DNA of 64,000 nucleotides from Algorimicrobium sediminis (GCF_042684585.1 NZ_JBHULS010000001.1:682001-746000), one strand, 5' to 3'; positions 14,152 to 24,338 are shown, counted from the stretch's first letter. Notes: generated from the letters alone by a model not told the origin. A program made the numbers and translations.

Positions 14152-16563
14152 ATGCAGTTTTCATTTAAAAAAATCCTACCGCACTTACTGGTATTACTTG
14201 GGTTTATTAGTATTTCTATAGCTTATTTTAGTCCTGTGTTACAGGGTAAAGAAATTTTCCAAAGCGATATTATGCAATACATTGGTATGGCAAAACAGCA
14301 AAAGGATTTTAAAGCGGAAACAAACGAAGAAACCTATTGGACAAATTCGGCTTTTGGCGGAATGCCTACGTATCAGCTTGGTGCCAAATACCCACACAAT
14401 TACATTAAAAAACTAGATTTAACCCTTCGGTTTTTACCTAGGCCAGCAGATTATCTATTTCTCTATTTTATTGGGTTTTACATCCTGTTACTTACACTAA
14501 AAGTTGATTATAAATTAGCTGCTTTGGGTGCGCTTGCTTTTGGTTTTTCAACCTATTTAATAATTATTTTGGGCGTTGGGCATAATGCCAAAGCGCACGC
14601 TATTGCTTATATGCCACTCGTGTTAAGCGGTATTGTTTTAACTTTTAGAAAATACTATATATTGGGTTTTTTACTCACGGCCGTTGCCATGGCTTTGGAG
14701 TTGGTAGCTAATCACTTTCAAATGACCTACTATTTACTGTTCTTGGTTTTAATTTTGGGTGTGGCCTATCTGGTAGATGCGTATCGGAAACACATTTTAC
14801 CACACTTTTTTAAGTCGGTTGGGATTTTACTACTTGCCGTTGTTTTGGCAATTGGGCTAAATGCAACCAATATTTTAGCGACACAAGAATACGCCAAGGA
14901 AAGTACCCGTAGCAAAAGCGATTTAACCATAAATGTGGACGGTACGCCAAAAGAAATAACTTCGGGTTTAGATAAGGCTTACATAACGGAATATAGCTAC
15001 GGAATTTTAGAAACTTTTAATTTGTTTATACCGCGGTTTTTAGGTGGTGGGAGTTACGAGGATGTCGGAACAGATTCAGCCTCATACAATTATTTTTTAA
15101 ATTTAGGTGCTACGCCTCTGCAGGCTTTAGAACAGACAAAACAAATGCCTACTTACTGGGGCGACCAAACCATTGTAGAAGCGCCGGCTTATATTGGAGC
15201 CGTGGTGCTTTTTTTGTTTGTTATAGGATTGTTTTTAGTAAAAGGACGGTTAAAATGGTGGTTACTAGGTGGCACCATTTTTTCCTTGTTGCTTTCGTAC
15301 GGGAAAAATTTAGGTTTTTTAACCGACTTTTTCATCGATTATGTGCCTTTTTATAATAAGTTCAGAGCGGTAAGTTCTATTCAAGTAATTTTAGAATTGT
15401 GTATACCAATACTAGCAGTTTTTGGTTTGGTACGTATATTTCATGCGAAAGAAACCGCGGCCAATAAGCTTAAAGCGCTTAAATACAGTACTGCTATTTT
15501 AGGAGGTTTGGCACTTATTTTCTTACTGTTTAAAGATACACTGTTTAATTTTGCTGGTGCTAACGATGGGTTTTTCAGACAAAATTATGGTTTACAATTT
15601 GTTAATGCCTTGGTGGACGATAGGAAAATGTTCTTTAATCAGGACACCTTGAGATCGCTTATATTTGTATTACTAGCAGCTGCCGCACTATTTTTGTATC
15701 TGAAGCAAAAAATTACTAAAACGGTAGTAACCATTATGTTTGCCGTTCTTATTGTATTCGATTTGGTGGGGGTAAATAGGCGCTATGTAAATACCGATAA
15801 TTTTGTATCCTCTATAAAAGTAAATAAACCTTTTCAACCTAATGCTGCAGATAATCAGATACTAAAGGACACTACCCATTTTAGGGTGTTAGACGTGACA
15901 TCTGGTGGCGCGCGTGCATCCTATTTCCATAACTCCATTACGGGTTACCATGCGGCCAAATTAAAGCGCTACAATGAGCTATACGATTTCCATATTGCTA
16001 AAAACAATATGAATGTTTTAAATATGCTGAATACAAAATACATTATAGCACAGGATGATGAAGGTGTCATTTTTCCTTACACAAATCCAGATGCTAACGG
16101 CAATGCTTGGTTTGTTAAGGAACTGGTACGTGTACCCGATGCTAACACCGAAATTGTAAAGTTGGACAGTTTAAACACAAAAAGTGTGGCCATAACTTCG
16201 GTGCCTGGGATTGAAAATCAGACTTTTAATTTAGATGAAACAGCTTCCATTACTGTAGAAACCTACCAGCCTAATTATATAAAGTACGTATCGGAATCGC
16301 GTGAGCCTGGTTTTGGTGTTTTCTCTGAAATTTACTATCCGCATGGATGGAATGCCTATATAAATGGCGAATTAACGCCACATACCCGCGTAAATTATTT
16401 ATTACGAGCCATGCCTATTCCTGCCGGAAATAACACCATTGAATTCAAATTTGAACCTACAATAGTGGAAACAGGTAGTTCTATAGCCTTGGCAAGTACC
16501 GTAATTTTTGGATTGCTGTGTGTAGGTGGCATACTGTTCTTTTTTAAACAAAAAACAAACTAG
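14152..16563 (+). CDS. YfhO family multi-spanning membrane protein (GT-C like)
   Basis: An 803 aa inner-membrane protein of the YfhO family, which is related to GT-C lipid-linked-sugar glycosyltransferases. The N-terminus has a helix followed by a loop with acidic residues (IFQSDIMQYI, WTNSAFGGMPTYQ), then about a dozen hydrophobic segments up to about residue 545, a soluble C-terminal beta-rich part (about 555-770, with YYPHGWNAYING) and a last helix before the stop. This layout and the HNAKAHAIAYMPLVL motif are standard for flavobacterial YfhO proteins. The next gene starts one base past its stop. Likely role: transfer of a sugar from a lipid carrier to an envelope glycan or lipid; acceptor unknown. 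Confidence 0.88.
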   Translation: MQFSFKKILPHLLVLLGFISISIAYFSPVLQGKEIFQSDIMQYIGMAKQQKDFKAETNEETYWTNSAFGGMPTYQLGAKYPHNYIKKLDLTLRFLPRPADYLFLYFIGFYILLLTLKVDYKLAALGALAFGFSTYLIIILGVGHNAKAHAIAYMPLVLSGIVLTFRKYYILGFLLTAVAMALELVANHFQMTYYLLFLVLILGVAYLVDAYRKHILPHFFKSVGILLLAVVLAIGLNATNILATQEYAKESTRSKSDLTINVDGTPKEITSGLDKAYITEYSYGILETFNLFIPRFLGGGSYEDVGTDSASYNYFLNLGATPLQALEQTKQMPTYWGDQTIVEAPAYIGAVVLFLFVIGLFLVKGRLKWWLLGGTIFSLLLSYGKNLGFLTDFFIDYVPFYNKFRAVSSIQVILELCIPILAVFGLVRIFHAKETAANKLKALKYSTAILGGLALIFLLFKDTLFNFAGANDGFFRQNYGLQFVNALVDDRKMFFNQDTLRSLIFVLLAAAALFLYLKQKITKTVVTIMFAVLIVFDLVGVNRRYVNTDNFVSSIKVNKPFQPNAADNQILKDTTHFRVLDVTSGGARASYFHNSITGYHAAKLKRYNELYDFHIAKNNMNVLNMLNTKYIIAQDDEGVIFPYTNPDANGNAWFVKELVRVPDANTEIVKLDSLNTKSVAITSVPGIENQTFNLDETASITVETYQPNYIKYVSESREPGFGVFSEIYYPHGWNAYINGELTPHTRVNYLLRAMPIPAGNNTIEFKFEPTIVETGSSIALASTVIFGLLCVGGILFFFKQKTN

Positions 16564-16564
16564 T

Positions 16565-17854
16565 GTGCGGAAAAAGGTACTTATTGTTGCCTACTATTGG
16601 CCTCCTGCCGGCGGACCTGGCGTTCAGCGTTGGTTGAAATTTGTTAAATATTTGCCCGATTTTAACATTGAGCCCATAGTTTATGTTCCTGAAAACCCAA
16701 GCTATCCCATTTTAGATGCCAGTTTAGAAGAAGAGGTTTCTAAACAAGTAACCATAATAAAGCAACCAATTTCGGAGCCCTATAAATGGGCTGGCTGGCT
16801 GTTTAAAAAGAAAACTAAAACAATAAGTAAAGGCATTATAACGGGTAAAAACAGACAGTCTGTTGCCGAAAAACTACTATTGTTTATACGAGGTAATTTT
16901 TTTATTCCGGATGCGCGCAAAAACTGGGTATCACCCTCGGTAAGGTATTTACAAAGCTATATTGTAAGTAACCATATTGATACGGTTATTACTACAGGGC
17001 CACCGCATAGTATGCATCTTATAGGTTTGGCTTTAAAACGCTCTTTAGCGGTAAAATGGGTAGCAGATTTTAGAGATCCCTGGACCACCATAGGTTATCA
17101 TAAGCAATTGAAATTAACAAAATTTGCTAGGCGTAAACACCTAAAAATGGAGCGCAAGGTTCTTTTAGAAGCAGATCATATTTTGGTTACCAGTAAGGTA
17201 ACTAAACGGGAGTTTGAAGCAAAAACCAAACAACCTATTACGGTTATTACCAATGGCTATGATGTAACCTCGGTGGCAAAACCAGAATTAGATACGATGT
17301 TTACGGTGTCGCATATAGGCTCTTTACTATCGCAACGAAATCCAGACATTCTATGGCGTGCTTTACAGGATATTATTCAAGAAAGAGCCGATTTTAGAGC
17401 GTATTTTCAGCTAAATTTGGTTGGGTATGTTAGCGATGAAATTCTAAAAACCTTGGCGTATTATGGTTTAAGTAACTATGTAAATGAATATGGCTATGTT
17501 TCTCATGAAGAGGCAGTTGTGTTTCAAAAAAAATCGCAAGTATTGTTGTTGCTCGAAATAAATTCGGCAGACACTAAGTGCATTATTCCCGGTAAATTGT
17601 TTGAGTATATGGTTTCTGAAAGGCCCATATTAGCCATAGGGCCAGACGGTTCCGATGTGGCTTCAATTTTGAAAGAAACCAACACAGGAGTTTATTTTAA
17701 TTATGCGCATTATGAGGGTCTAAAAAAGCAAATTTTAGCTTATTTTGAGGCCTTTAAAGCCAACAAATTGCAAACTTACGGTATTGGCTTACAAAAATAC
17801 AGTAGAAAGGCTTTAACGAAACAACTAGCAGATTTATTAACATGGGAATTGTAG
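16565..17854 (+). CDS. Glycosyltransferase family 4 protein, GTG start
   Basis: GT-B fold glycosyltransferase (429 aa). The N-terminal signature KVLIVAYYWPPAGGPGVQRW is typical of flavobacterial GT4-like enzymes, and the C-terminal donor-binding half contains IIPGKLFEYMVSERPILAIG. I place the start at GTG 16565, one base after the YfhO stop, because homologues begin right before KVLIVAYYW; an in-frame ATG at 16526 would add 13 residues overlapping the yfhO reading frame with no similarity. No signal or membrane segment, so it probably works at the cytosolic membrane face. Its stop overlaps the flippase start by 13 bases, showing translational coupling. Confidence 0.88.
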   Translation: MRKKVLIVAYYWPPAGGPGVQRWLKFVKYLPDFNIEPIVYVPENPSYPILDASLEEEVSKQVTIIKQPISEPYKWAGWLFKKKTKTISKGIITGKNRQSVAEKLLLFIRGNFFIPDARKNWVSPSVRYLQSYIVSNHIDTVITTGPPHSMHLIGLALKRSLAVKWVADFRDPWTTIGYHKQLKLTKFARRKHLKMERKVLLEADHILVTSKVTKREFEAKTKQPITVITNGYDVTSVAKPELDTMFTVSHIGSLLSQRNPDILWRALQDIIQERADFRAYFQLNLVGYVSDEILKTLAYYGLSNYVNEYGYVSHEEAVVFQKKSQVLLLLEINSADTKCIIPGKLFEYMVSERPILAIGPDGSDVASILKETNTGVYFNYAHYEGLKKQILAYFEAFKANKLQTYGIGLQKYSRKALTKQLADLLTWEL

Positions 17855-19302
17855 CAAATCAGTCCATTAAAAATACCATTATTACCTACTTGGGTTTTGG
17901 GTTGGGTGCCATTAATGTATTGTTTTTATTTACCGAATTTGTTAGCGATGCTTATTTTGGCCTGATACAATATATATTTTCCACAGCTAATGTTATGATG
18001 CCTATTTTGGCATTTGGCGTGCATAATACGCTAATTAAGTTTTACTCTTCTTATAAAACACGTAAGTCACAAAATAGTTTTTTGTTACTAATGCTTTTGC
18101 TACCAATGGCTATTATTATACCCGTATTTCTTTTGGGGTATTTTTCGTACCAAACCATAAGCACATGGCTGGCAGGATCTAATAATATTGTTGAAGGTTA
18201 CACGTGGTTAATTTTCATTTCTGCTGTTGCATTTGCTTATTTTGAAGTTTTTTACGCATGGTCTCGCGTGCAAATGCAAAGTGTTTTTGGAAACTTCATG
18301 AAAGAGGTTTTTCACCGTATTGGAACCATGGTTTTACTCCTGTGTTTGTATGTGGATTTTATTACAACCGACCAGTTAGTTTATAGTTTAACTGCTGTTT
18401 ATGTTATTCGTGTGGTGATTATGAAATTGTACGCCTTTAGTTTGCGTTTTCCTTCCTTTTATGTGGGAAAAATTGCCAATTTATCTTCGGTGTTAAAATA
18501 CAGCGGCCTGATTATAGTAGCTGGTTCTGTGGCCAATATTATTTTAGAATTGGATAAGTTTATGATTAATCGTTATGTAGCCATCGAAAATGTGGCATAC
18601 TACAGTGTTGCTATTTATATGGCATCTGTAATTGCTGTACCCAGCCGTTCTATGCATCAAATAATTAGTCCGTTAACGGCCTCATTGCTTAATAGTGGTA
18701 ATAAAGTAGCACTTTTAGAATTGTATAAAAAAAGCTCCTTAAACCTGTGTATAATATCTGGATTTATATTTTTACTGGTCGTTTTAAATGTAAACGAATT
18801 ATATAGTATTATAAACGATAGCTACAAACAAGGTTTGGTGGTGGTTTTAATAATTGGGTTGTCTAAACTAACAGACAGTTTTTTAGGAAACAATAATGCC
18901 ATACTTTTCAATAGCGATTATTATCGGATGGTTTTAGTTTTAGGTGTTTTTTTAACCGTATTAACTGTGGTTTTAAATATTATATTTATTCCTAGGTTTG
19001 GTATAAATGGTGCGGCTTATGCTACATTTTTTGCTATTTTGCTATATAATTTAGCCAAGCTCTTTTTTGTTATGATTAAAATGCACATGCAACCATTTAC
19101 AAAACAGACACTAGGTACAATTGCGCTAATTGCAGCTAGCTTTTTAATGTTTTATTTTTGGGATTTTTGGTGGCACCCTATGTTAAACATTGCTTTAAAA
19201 TCTGTTTTAATTACCTTTTTCTACGGCGGTTTTGTGATTTATTTTAATTTATCTGAAGATATAACTTGGCGCCTAAAAGCACTACTAGCCAAGTTTGTGT
19301 AA
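17842..19302 (+). CDS. Oligosaccharide flippase (polysaccharide biosynthesis, Wzx/MATE-like)
   Basis: A 486 aa integral membrane protein with about 12-14 hydrophobic helices, beginning NTIITYLGFGLGAINVLFLF, which is the usual opening of the polysaccharide_synt family in Flavobacteriaceae. It would flip undecaprenyl-linked oligosaccharide across the inner membrane. The charged loop NIILELDKFMINRYVAIENVAYYSVA near the middle is a conserved family segment. It overlaps the glycosyltransferase gene by 13 bases and ends the operon; no polymerase (Wzy) gene is present here. Confidence 0.88.
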   Translation: MGIVANQSIKNTIITYLGFGLGAINVLFLFTEFVSDAYFGLIQYIFSTANVMMPILAFGVHNTLIKFYSSYKTRKSQNSFLLLMLLLPMAIIIPVFLLGYFSYQTISTWLAGSNNIVEGYTWLIFISAVAFAYFEVFYAWSRVQMQSVFGNFMKEVFHRIGTMVLLLCLYVDFITTDQLVYSLTAVYVIRVVIMKLYAFSLRFPSFYVGKIANLSSVLKYSGLIIVAGSVANIILELDKFMINRYVAIENVAYYSVAIYMASVIAVPSRSMHQIISPLTASLLNSGNKVALLELYKKSSLNLCIISGFIFLLVVLNVNELYSIINDSYKQGLVVVLIIGLSKLTDSFLGNNNAILFNSDYYRMVLVLGVFLTVLTVVLNIIFIPRFGINGAAYATFFAILLYNLAKLFFVMIKMHMQPFTKQTLGTIALIAASFLMFYFWDFWWHPMLNIALKSVLITFFYGGFVIYFNLSEDITWRLKALLAKFV

Positions 19303-19429
19303 TACGAAGTAATTATTTGGTTTCAAGAAAATTAATAAGCTGGTTTAGGTATTAAACTGTTGTATTAGTTTAGGCCTTTACAGGTTACATAAGTAGCGTA
19401 AGTCTAGTATTTTTTATTATGACTACTAT

Positions 19430-19465
19430 AAAAAAACCAAGCATTTGTAAGTAAATGCTTGGTTT
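19430..19465 (-). terminator. Strong terminator of the 19479 gene
   Basis: Thirteen-base perfect stem (AAACCAAGCATTT 19434-19446 with 19453-19465), six-base loop, with an A-run on its left that is a T-run for minus-strand transcription. Confidence 0.85.
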
Positions 19466-19478
19466 ATGGTGCGACATA

Positions 19479-20198
19479 TTAACGACCGTGTTTTAATTTT
19501 GGTCTTTCCAATTTAGGCGTATCCTTTTTACTTCCACTATGTTTATAATAGTAAAAATCATTTTCCTGTGTGTAAGCTTGCTCATGTGGCATGTAAGTTT
19601 TAGGATGGTGATTGGTACGGCAGCCAACAATACCGCAAAAAGTACAATTCCTATTAAAAGGCTTAACCATACCGTGTGTGCTAACTAGCTGGCCCCAATA
19701 GTTATAGTGTACATGTAAACCGCCAATTTGCCTTAACATACCATTTCTATTATATTGCATATACACCGTTCCCACACGTTTAACTTTACCCAAACGAGTG
19801 TAATTAATGTACACGTTTCCTATGCGACGTATTTGTCCGTTAGGGCTGTGCGTAATAACAACACCATGATTTGGATGCGGCGCATAAGTTATTGGTCTTC
19901 GTGGAATTGGAGCCCCATAGGTATTATTGGTTAAATGACGTCTTACAGGAGCTGGTTTTCTGTAATAGTAACCAGAGTTAACATGTCCTAACTGGTTTAT
20001 GCTATGTGTGTTAAAATCGAAACTACCATCCGGAAAAACCATAAATTCTATACCTCGCTCCATAAAAATGATTGGCTGGGCATAAAATGATTCAGCTGTT
20101 TTTGCGTTGTTGGCTAATGTTAAAACGGGTTCGTTTTTAGCGGTAACAGTTGCTAATCCTATTAACAAAGCTGTAAATAAATGGACTTGTTTTTTCAT
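19479..20198 (-). CDS. Secreted protein with 16-residue tandem repeats and a Cys/His cluster
   Basis: A 239 aa protein with a signal peptide (1-20, ending TVTA). I do not recognise a named domain. Residues 121-168 are three tandem 16-residue units (GQIRRIGNVYINYTRL, GKVKRVGTVYMQYNRN, GMLRQIGGLHVHYNYW) plus a partial fourth, with consensus G-x-hydrophobic-R/K-x-hydrophobic-G-x-V-Y-x-x-Y. This resembles a short beta-hairpin repeat. A cluster CTFCGIVGC followed by RTNHH (185-198) could bind metal or form disulfides. The tail is basic (PKLERPKLKHGR). Monocistronic with a strong terminator. Location should be periplasm or surface; function unknown. Confidence 0.75.
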   Translation of the reverse strand: MKKQVHLFTALLIGLATVTAKNEPVLTLANNAKTAESFYAQPIIFMERGIEFMVFPDGSFDFNTHSINQLGHVNSGYYYRKPAPVRRHLTNNTYGAPIPRRPITYAPHPNHGVVITHSPNGQIRRIGNVYINYTRLGKVKRVGTVYMQYNRNGMLRQIGGLHVHYNYWGQLVSTHGMVKPFNRNCTFCGIVGCRTNHHPKTYMPHEQAYTQENDFYYYKHSGSKKDTPKLERPKLKHGR

Positions 20199-20363
20199 AA
20201 TACTAGGATGTTTTGTTTAGCCTACTCGTTAGCTTTTCGGCTTTCGCTGTTTTCAGAAAAACACCAATTGTCGTGCCAAAATTTTAAACAACTGATTACT
20301 AGTGTAGTAAAATTTTAAATAAGTATTTTCTTTTTTCTAATTTTAAAGCATCAATAAAATAAT

Positions 20364-21458
20364 ATGGCTCACAGCAATTATATTTGTAAAAATTGTGGTT
20401 CGTTTTTCAATGATAGGTTCGCTTTTTGTCCGCATTGTGGTCAAAAACGAAATGATAAACTCACACTTAAAGTTTTATTTTACAATACCATTAGCAACTA
20501 TTTTTCTTTTGATGCCCGCTTCTTTAAAAGTTTTTTTCCACTCGTATTGAAACCGGGATTTTTAGCTGAAAAATTTATTGAAGGCAAACGCTTATTGTAC
20601 CTACATCCGGCACAAATGTATTTGTTTAGTGCTATTGTGTTTTTCTTTTTAAACTCTTTTAAAGTGTCCAATTTAAAGGAGCTTGTAGATGCAGATTTAC
20701 TCCAGAATTTTGAAAGAACTGAAGTACAAGAAAAATATACTACCAACGACTTAAAAAATTTAAAGATTGTTGAAACCACAGCAGAAAAAGCAAGAATAGA
20801 TTCCACGGAAAATACAAACGTATTAAAAACTTTCGAAGACGCTAATGCTGGTTTTAGCAGAGAAGATGAGCAAGTTGCAGCCATAGCTAAAGATACTATT
20901 TCCAAAACAGCAGCGCTTTCGGCAGAAAATGAATTCGCAACCCTGGATTCGTTAATTGCTATAAATGCGCCAATGCACCTTATTTTAAAAGAAATGGGGC
21001 TACCAGATGACGCCGGCATAATAAAAACCCGAATTTATAAACAAGGGTTAAAATTTTATAAAGTCAGAAAAGCGGGTGGTTTAATTCAGAAGTTTTTTGA
21101 TGCCCTACCTATAGCTATGTTTTTTGTACTGCCACTGTTTGCACTAATCCTATTCATAGTATTCAGAAACGTAAGAAATTATGCACATCATTTGGTGTTT
21201 AGCTTTTACTATTTCTCCTTTTTATTCACAGTATTCAGTTTTATTTTAATAGTAAATTATATATTCCAAATTCCAGGGTGGTTGGATTGGATTATTGTAG
21301 TTTGTACATTTCTCTATCTTGTACATGCTATGAAACGCTTTTACAAGCAAAGTGCTTTTAAAAGTTATATAAAGGCGAGCCTTACGATGTGTCTTTTTTT
21401 TCCAGTTGTTTTAATTAGCGGAATGGTTGTGCTGGGATTTGCCTTTATGTTTGCTTAA
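20364..21458 (+). CDS. DUF3667 domain membrane protein with zinc ribbon
   Basis: A 364 aa protein with an N-terminal four-cysteine zinc ribbon (Cys8, Cys11, Cys22, Cys25: CKNCG and CPHCG), a conserved segment with FFPLVLKPGFLAEKFIEGKR and YLHPAQMYLFSAIVFFF that defines DUF3667, a variable charged region (about 105-235) and four or so hydrophobic helices at the C-terminus. Such proteins are common in Bacteroidetes; the role is unknown. The stop overlaps the convergent uvrA stop by four bases, so there is no terminator between them. Confidence 0.85.
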   Translation: MAHSNYICKNCGSFFNDRFAFCPHCGQKRNDKLTLKVLFYNTISNYFSFDARFFKSFFPLVLKPGFLAEKFIEGKRLLYLHPAQMYLFSAIVFFFLNSFKVSNLKELVDADLLQNFERTEVQEKYTTNDLKNLKIVETTAEKARIDSTENTNVLKTFEDANAGFSREDEQVAAIAKDTISKTAALSAENEFATLDSLIAINAPMHLILKEMGLPDDAGIIKTRIYKQGLKFYKVRKAGGLIQKFFDALPIAMFFVLPLFALILFIVFRNVRNYAHHLVFSFYYFSFLFTVFSFILIVNYIFQIPGWLDWIIVVCTFLYLVHAMKRFYKQSAFKSYIKASLTMCLFFPVVLISGMVVLGFAFMFA

Positions 21459-24241
21459 ATTTTGTCTTTTAGATATTTACCCGTAACCGATTTTTTATTA
21501 GTAACTAATTCTTCTGGTGTACCTTCAGCAATAAGATAACCACCATTTTCGCCTCCTTCAGGTCCTAAATCAATTATATAATCGGCACATTTTATTAAAT
21601 CTAAATTATGCTCAATTACCAAAACAGAATGCCCTTTCTCAATTAAGGCATTAAACGATTTTAGGAGTTTTTGTATGTCGTGAAAATGCAAACCTGTAGT
21701 AGGTTCGTCAAAAATAAAAAGTGCCTGATTGCTTTTACTGCCTTTTCCTAAAAATGTGGCTAGTTTAATACGTTGTGCTTCGCCGCCGGAAAGGGTAGAG
21801 GAGCTTTGACCTAATGTTACATAACCCAATCCAACGTCTTGCAATGGTTGTAATTTAGCGGTAATTTTTTTCTGATGGTGCTTACTAAAAAAGGCAATAG
21901 CGTCATCAATGGTCAGGTTTAAAACATCGTCAATAGATTTTCCTTCAAACAACACCTCTAGAACATCCTTTTTAAAACGCTTGCCGTTACAGGTTTCGCA
22001 AGTTAAGTGCACATCGGCCATAAACTGCATTTCAATAGTAACTTCGCCTTCACCTTTGCAGGTTTCGCAACGGCCGCCATCCACATTAAAACTAAAATGT
22101 TTGGCTTGGTAGTTTCTTATGTTACTTAACTTCATACTTGCATACAGTGCGCGAATGTCGTCGTAGGCTTTAACATAGGTAACCGGGTTTGATCTGGAGG
22201 AACGACCAATAGGATTTTGGTCTACAAATTCAATATGCTGAACATTAGAAAAGTTCCCTTTCAATTCTGAAAACTGACCGGGCTTATCACTCATATCTGT
22301 AATTTTCTTTTGTAAAGCCGGGTACACAATTTTTTTAATTAGCGTACTTTTCCCACTCCCAGAAACACCTGTTACTACTGTAAGCATTCCCAAAGGAATG
22401 GTTACGTCTATATTTTTCAGATTGTTTTCCTTGGCACCAATAACTGTAACAGCATATTTAGACTGACGTCGTTTTTTAGGAACTTTTATTTCCATGTCGC
22501 CATTTAAATAGTTTGCTGTTAGGGAGTTGGATTTTAAGATATCCTGAAAACTACCTATAGCAACTACTTCGCCACCAAAAGTACCAGCCTCTGGTCCAAT
22601 ATCTATAATTGTATCTGCTGCCAACATAATATCCTCGTCATGTTCAACTACAATTACCGTATTACCCAGATTGCGTAAAGCCTTTAATACCGTAATTAAA
22701 CGTTCGGTATCCTTGGGGTGTAAACCAATACTAGGCTCATCCAGAATATACATAGATCCTACCAAACTACTGCCTAAACTGGTAGCTAAATTAATGCGCT
22801 GACTTTCGCCACCAGATAAGGTATTGGACTTTCGGTTTAGTGTTAAATAGCCCAGCCCTACGTTATCCAAAAAGCCTAACCGATTATTAATTTCTTTTAG
22901 TAAGCGGTTTGCAATTTTAGAATCGTGGGGATTTAAGGTTAAATTTTTAAAAAATGTGGCCAGTTTGTTTAAAGGCATATCCACTAAATCGGTTATGGTA
23001 GCGTCGTTTATTTTTACGTAGTTAGCCTCTGGTCTTAATCGCTTTCCATGGCATATTTTGCAGCTTGTTTTGCCTCTATAACGCGATAACATTACGCGGT
23101 TTTGAATTTTATAAGCTTTGGCCTCCAGTTCAGCAAAAAATCTATTTAGGCCTTCAAAAAATTTATTACCATCCCAAATAAGTTGCTTTTGCTTTGCTGT
23201 TAATTGATAATAGGGTTTATGAATAGGGAAATCGAATTTATGCGAATTGTTAACTAACTGATCTCGATACCAACTCATAGAATCGCCGCGCCATGGGAAA
23301 ATAGCATTTTCGAATACCGAAAGGCCAGTATTAGGGATTACCAAATCCTCATCTATACCAATAACGTCGCCATAACCTTCGCAATTTGGGCAGGCCCCAT
23401 AAGGATTATTAAAACTAAACAAATGCACATTCGGCTCCAGAAAATTTAAACCATCCAATTCAAATTTATTACTAAAATGAATGCGCTCTTTGCTGGACAA
23501 ACTTTCAATGAAACAAGATCCTTTACCTTCAAAAAAAGCAGTTTCAATAGCATCTGCTAAACGGTTGTAAAAATCGTCTTCATGTTTGGTAATAACCCTA
23601 TCTACCACTAAAAATACGTGTTCTGGCTTTTCTTTTGTATTTATGGCTTCATCAATTCTTACAACCTCGTCTTTAATTTTAACGCGGGCGTAACCTTGCT
23701 GGTTTAGTACTTTAAGTTTATCGGCTAAACTGCGTCCTTCTTCTAAAAGTATAGGCGCTAATAACAACAGTTTTTCTCCAGCTGCCATATCTTTAATATA
23801 GTTGAGTACGTCGGCAACGGTATCTTTTTTTACCTCTCTGCCTGATTTAGGCGAGTAGGTTTTACCAATTCTGGCAAACAAAAGTTTTAGGTAGTCATAA
23901 ATTTCTGTGGTGGTACCAACCGTGGATCGGGGATTGGTGGAATTTACCTTCTGTTCTATGGCAATAGCTGGCGAAATGCCTTTAATATAATCTACTTTTG
24001 GTTTGTTTAAACGCCCTAAAAATTGTCTGGCATAACTAGAAAGACTTTCTACATATCTGCGTTGTCCTTCGGCATATAAAGTATCGAAAGCCAAGCTAGA
24101 TTTGCCAGAGCCCGATAAGCCTGTTATTACAACCAGTTTGTTTCTGGGTATAATAACATCTATATTTTTTAGATTATGCAATTTAGCACCCTTAATAATA
24201 ATGTTTTCTTTTGGGTTAACTTCAGAAATATTAGTAGTCAT
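21455..24241 (-). CDS. uvrA: Excinuclease ABC subunit A
   Basis: UvrA (928 aa) is the DNA-damage recognition ATPase of nucleotide excision repair. It has two ABC ATPase modules with Walker A motifs GLSGSGKSSLAFDT and GVSGSGKSTL, signature motifs TLSGGESQR and TLSGGEAQR, and Walker B segments with LDEPSIGLH and FDEPTTGLH. The zinc modules are present (CPNCEGYG, CKICHGKR, and CETCKGEG with CETCNGKR). The start is taken at ATG 24241 (MTTNISEVNPKENIIIKG), the family N-terminus; an upstream ATG at 24289 would add 16 unconserved residues. No neighbouring uvrB, which is usual in bacteria. Confidence 0.96.
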   Translation of the reverse strand: MTTNISEVNPKENIIIKGAKLHNLKNIDVIIPRNKLVVITGLSGSGKSSLAFDTLYAEGQRRYVESLSSYARQFLGRLNKPKVDYIKGISPAIAIEQKVNSTNPRSTVGTTTEIYDYLKLLFARIGKTYSPKSGREVKKDTVADVLNYIKDMAAGEKLLLLAPILLEEGRSLADKLKVLNQQGYARVKIKDEVVRIDEAINTKEKPEHVFLVVDRVITKHEDDFYNRLADAIETAFFEGKGSCFIESLSSKERIHFSNKFELDGLNFLEPNVHLFSFNNPYGACPNCEGYGDVIGIDEDLVIPNTGLSVFENAIFPWRGDSMSWYRDQLVNNSHKFDFPIHKPYYQLTAKQKQLIWDGNKFFEGLNRFFAELEAKAYKIQNRVMLSRYRGKTSCKICHGKRLRPEANYVKINDATITDLVDMPLNKLATFFKNLTLNPHDSKIANRLLKEINNRLGFLDNVGLGYLTLNRKSNTLSGGESQRINLATSLGSSLVGSMYILDEPSIGLHPKDTERLITVLKALRNLGNTVIVVEHDEDIMLAADTIIDIGPEAGTFGGEVVAIGSFQDILKSNSLTANYLNGDMEIKVPKKRRQSKYAVTVIGAKENNLKNIDVTIPLGMLTVVTGVSGSGKSTLIKKIVYPALQKKITDMSDKPGQFSELKGNFSNVQHIEFVDQNPIGRSSRSNPVTYVKAYDDIRALYASMKLSNIRNYQAKHFSFNVDGGRCETCKGEGEVTIEMQFMADVHLTCETCNGKRFKKDVLEVLFEGKSIDDVLNLTIDDAIAFFSKHHQKKITAKLQPLQDVGLGYVTLGQSSSTLSGGEAQRIKLATFLGKGSKSNQALFIFDEPTTGLHFHDIQKLLKSFNALIEKGHSVLVIEHNLDLIKCADYIIDLGPEGGENGGYLIAEGTPEELVTNKKSVTGKYLKDKI

Positions 24242-24338
24242 AAGCTTTGGCCTCATTAAGGCTGTAAAGATACTATAAGAAAATGCCATTAGAAAATGGT
24301 TTAGTATGCAAATATTTTTCGTAAAAATTTAAAATAAG

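Noticed and set aside
20498..21019. 173-codon minus-strand open frame inside the DUF3667 gene
   Set aside because: Antisense to a gene with a good zinc ribbon and family motifs; low-complexity Ser/Ala/Phe composition typical of shadow frames.
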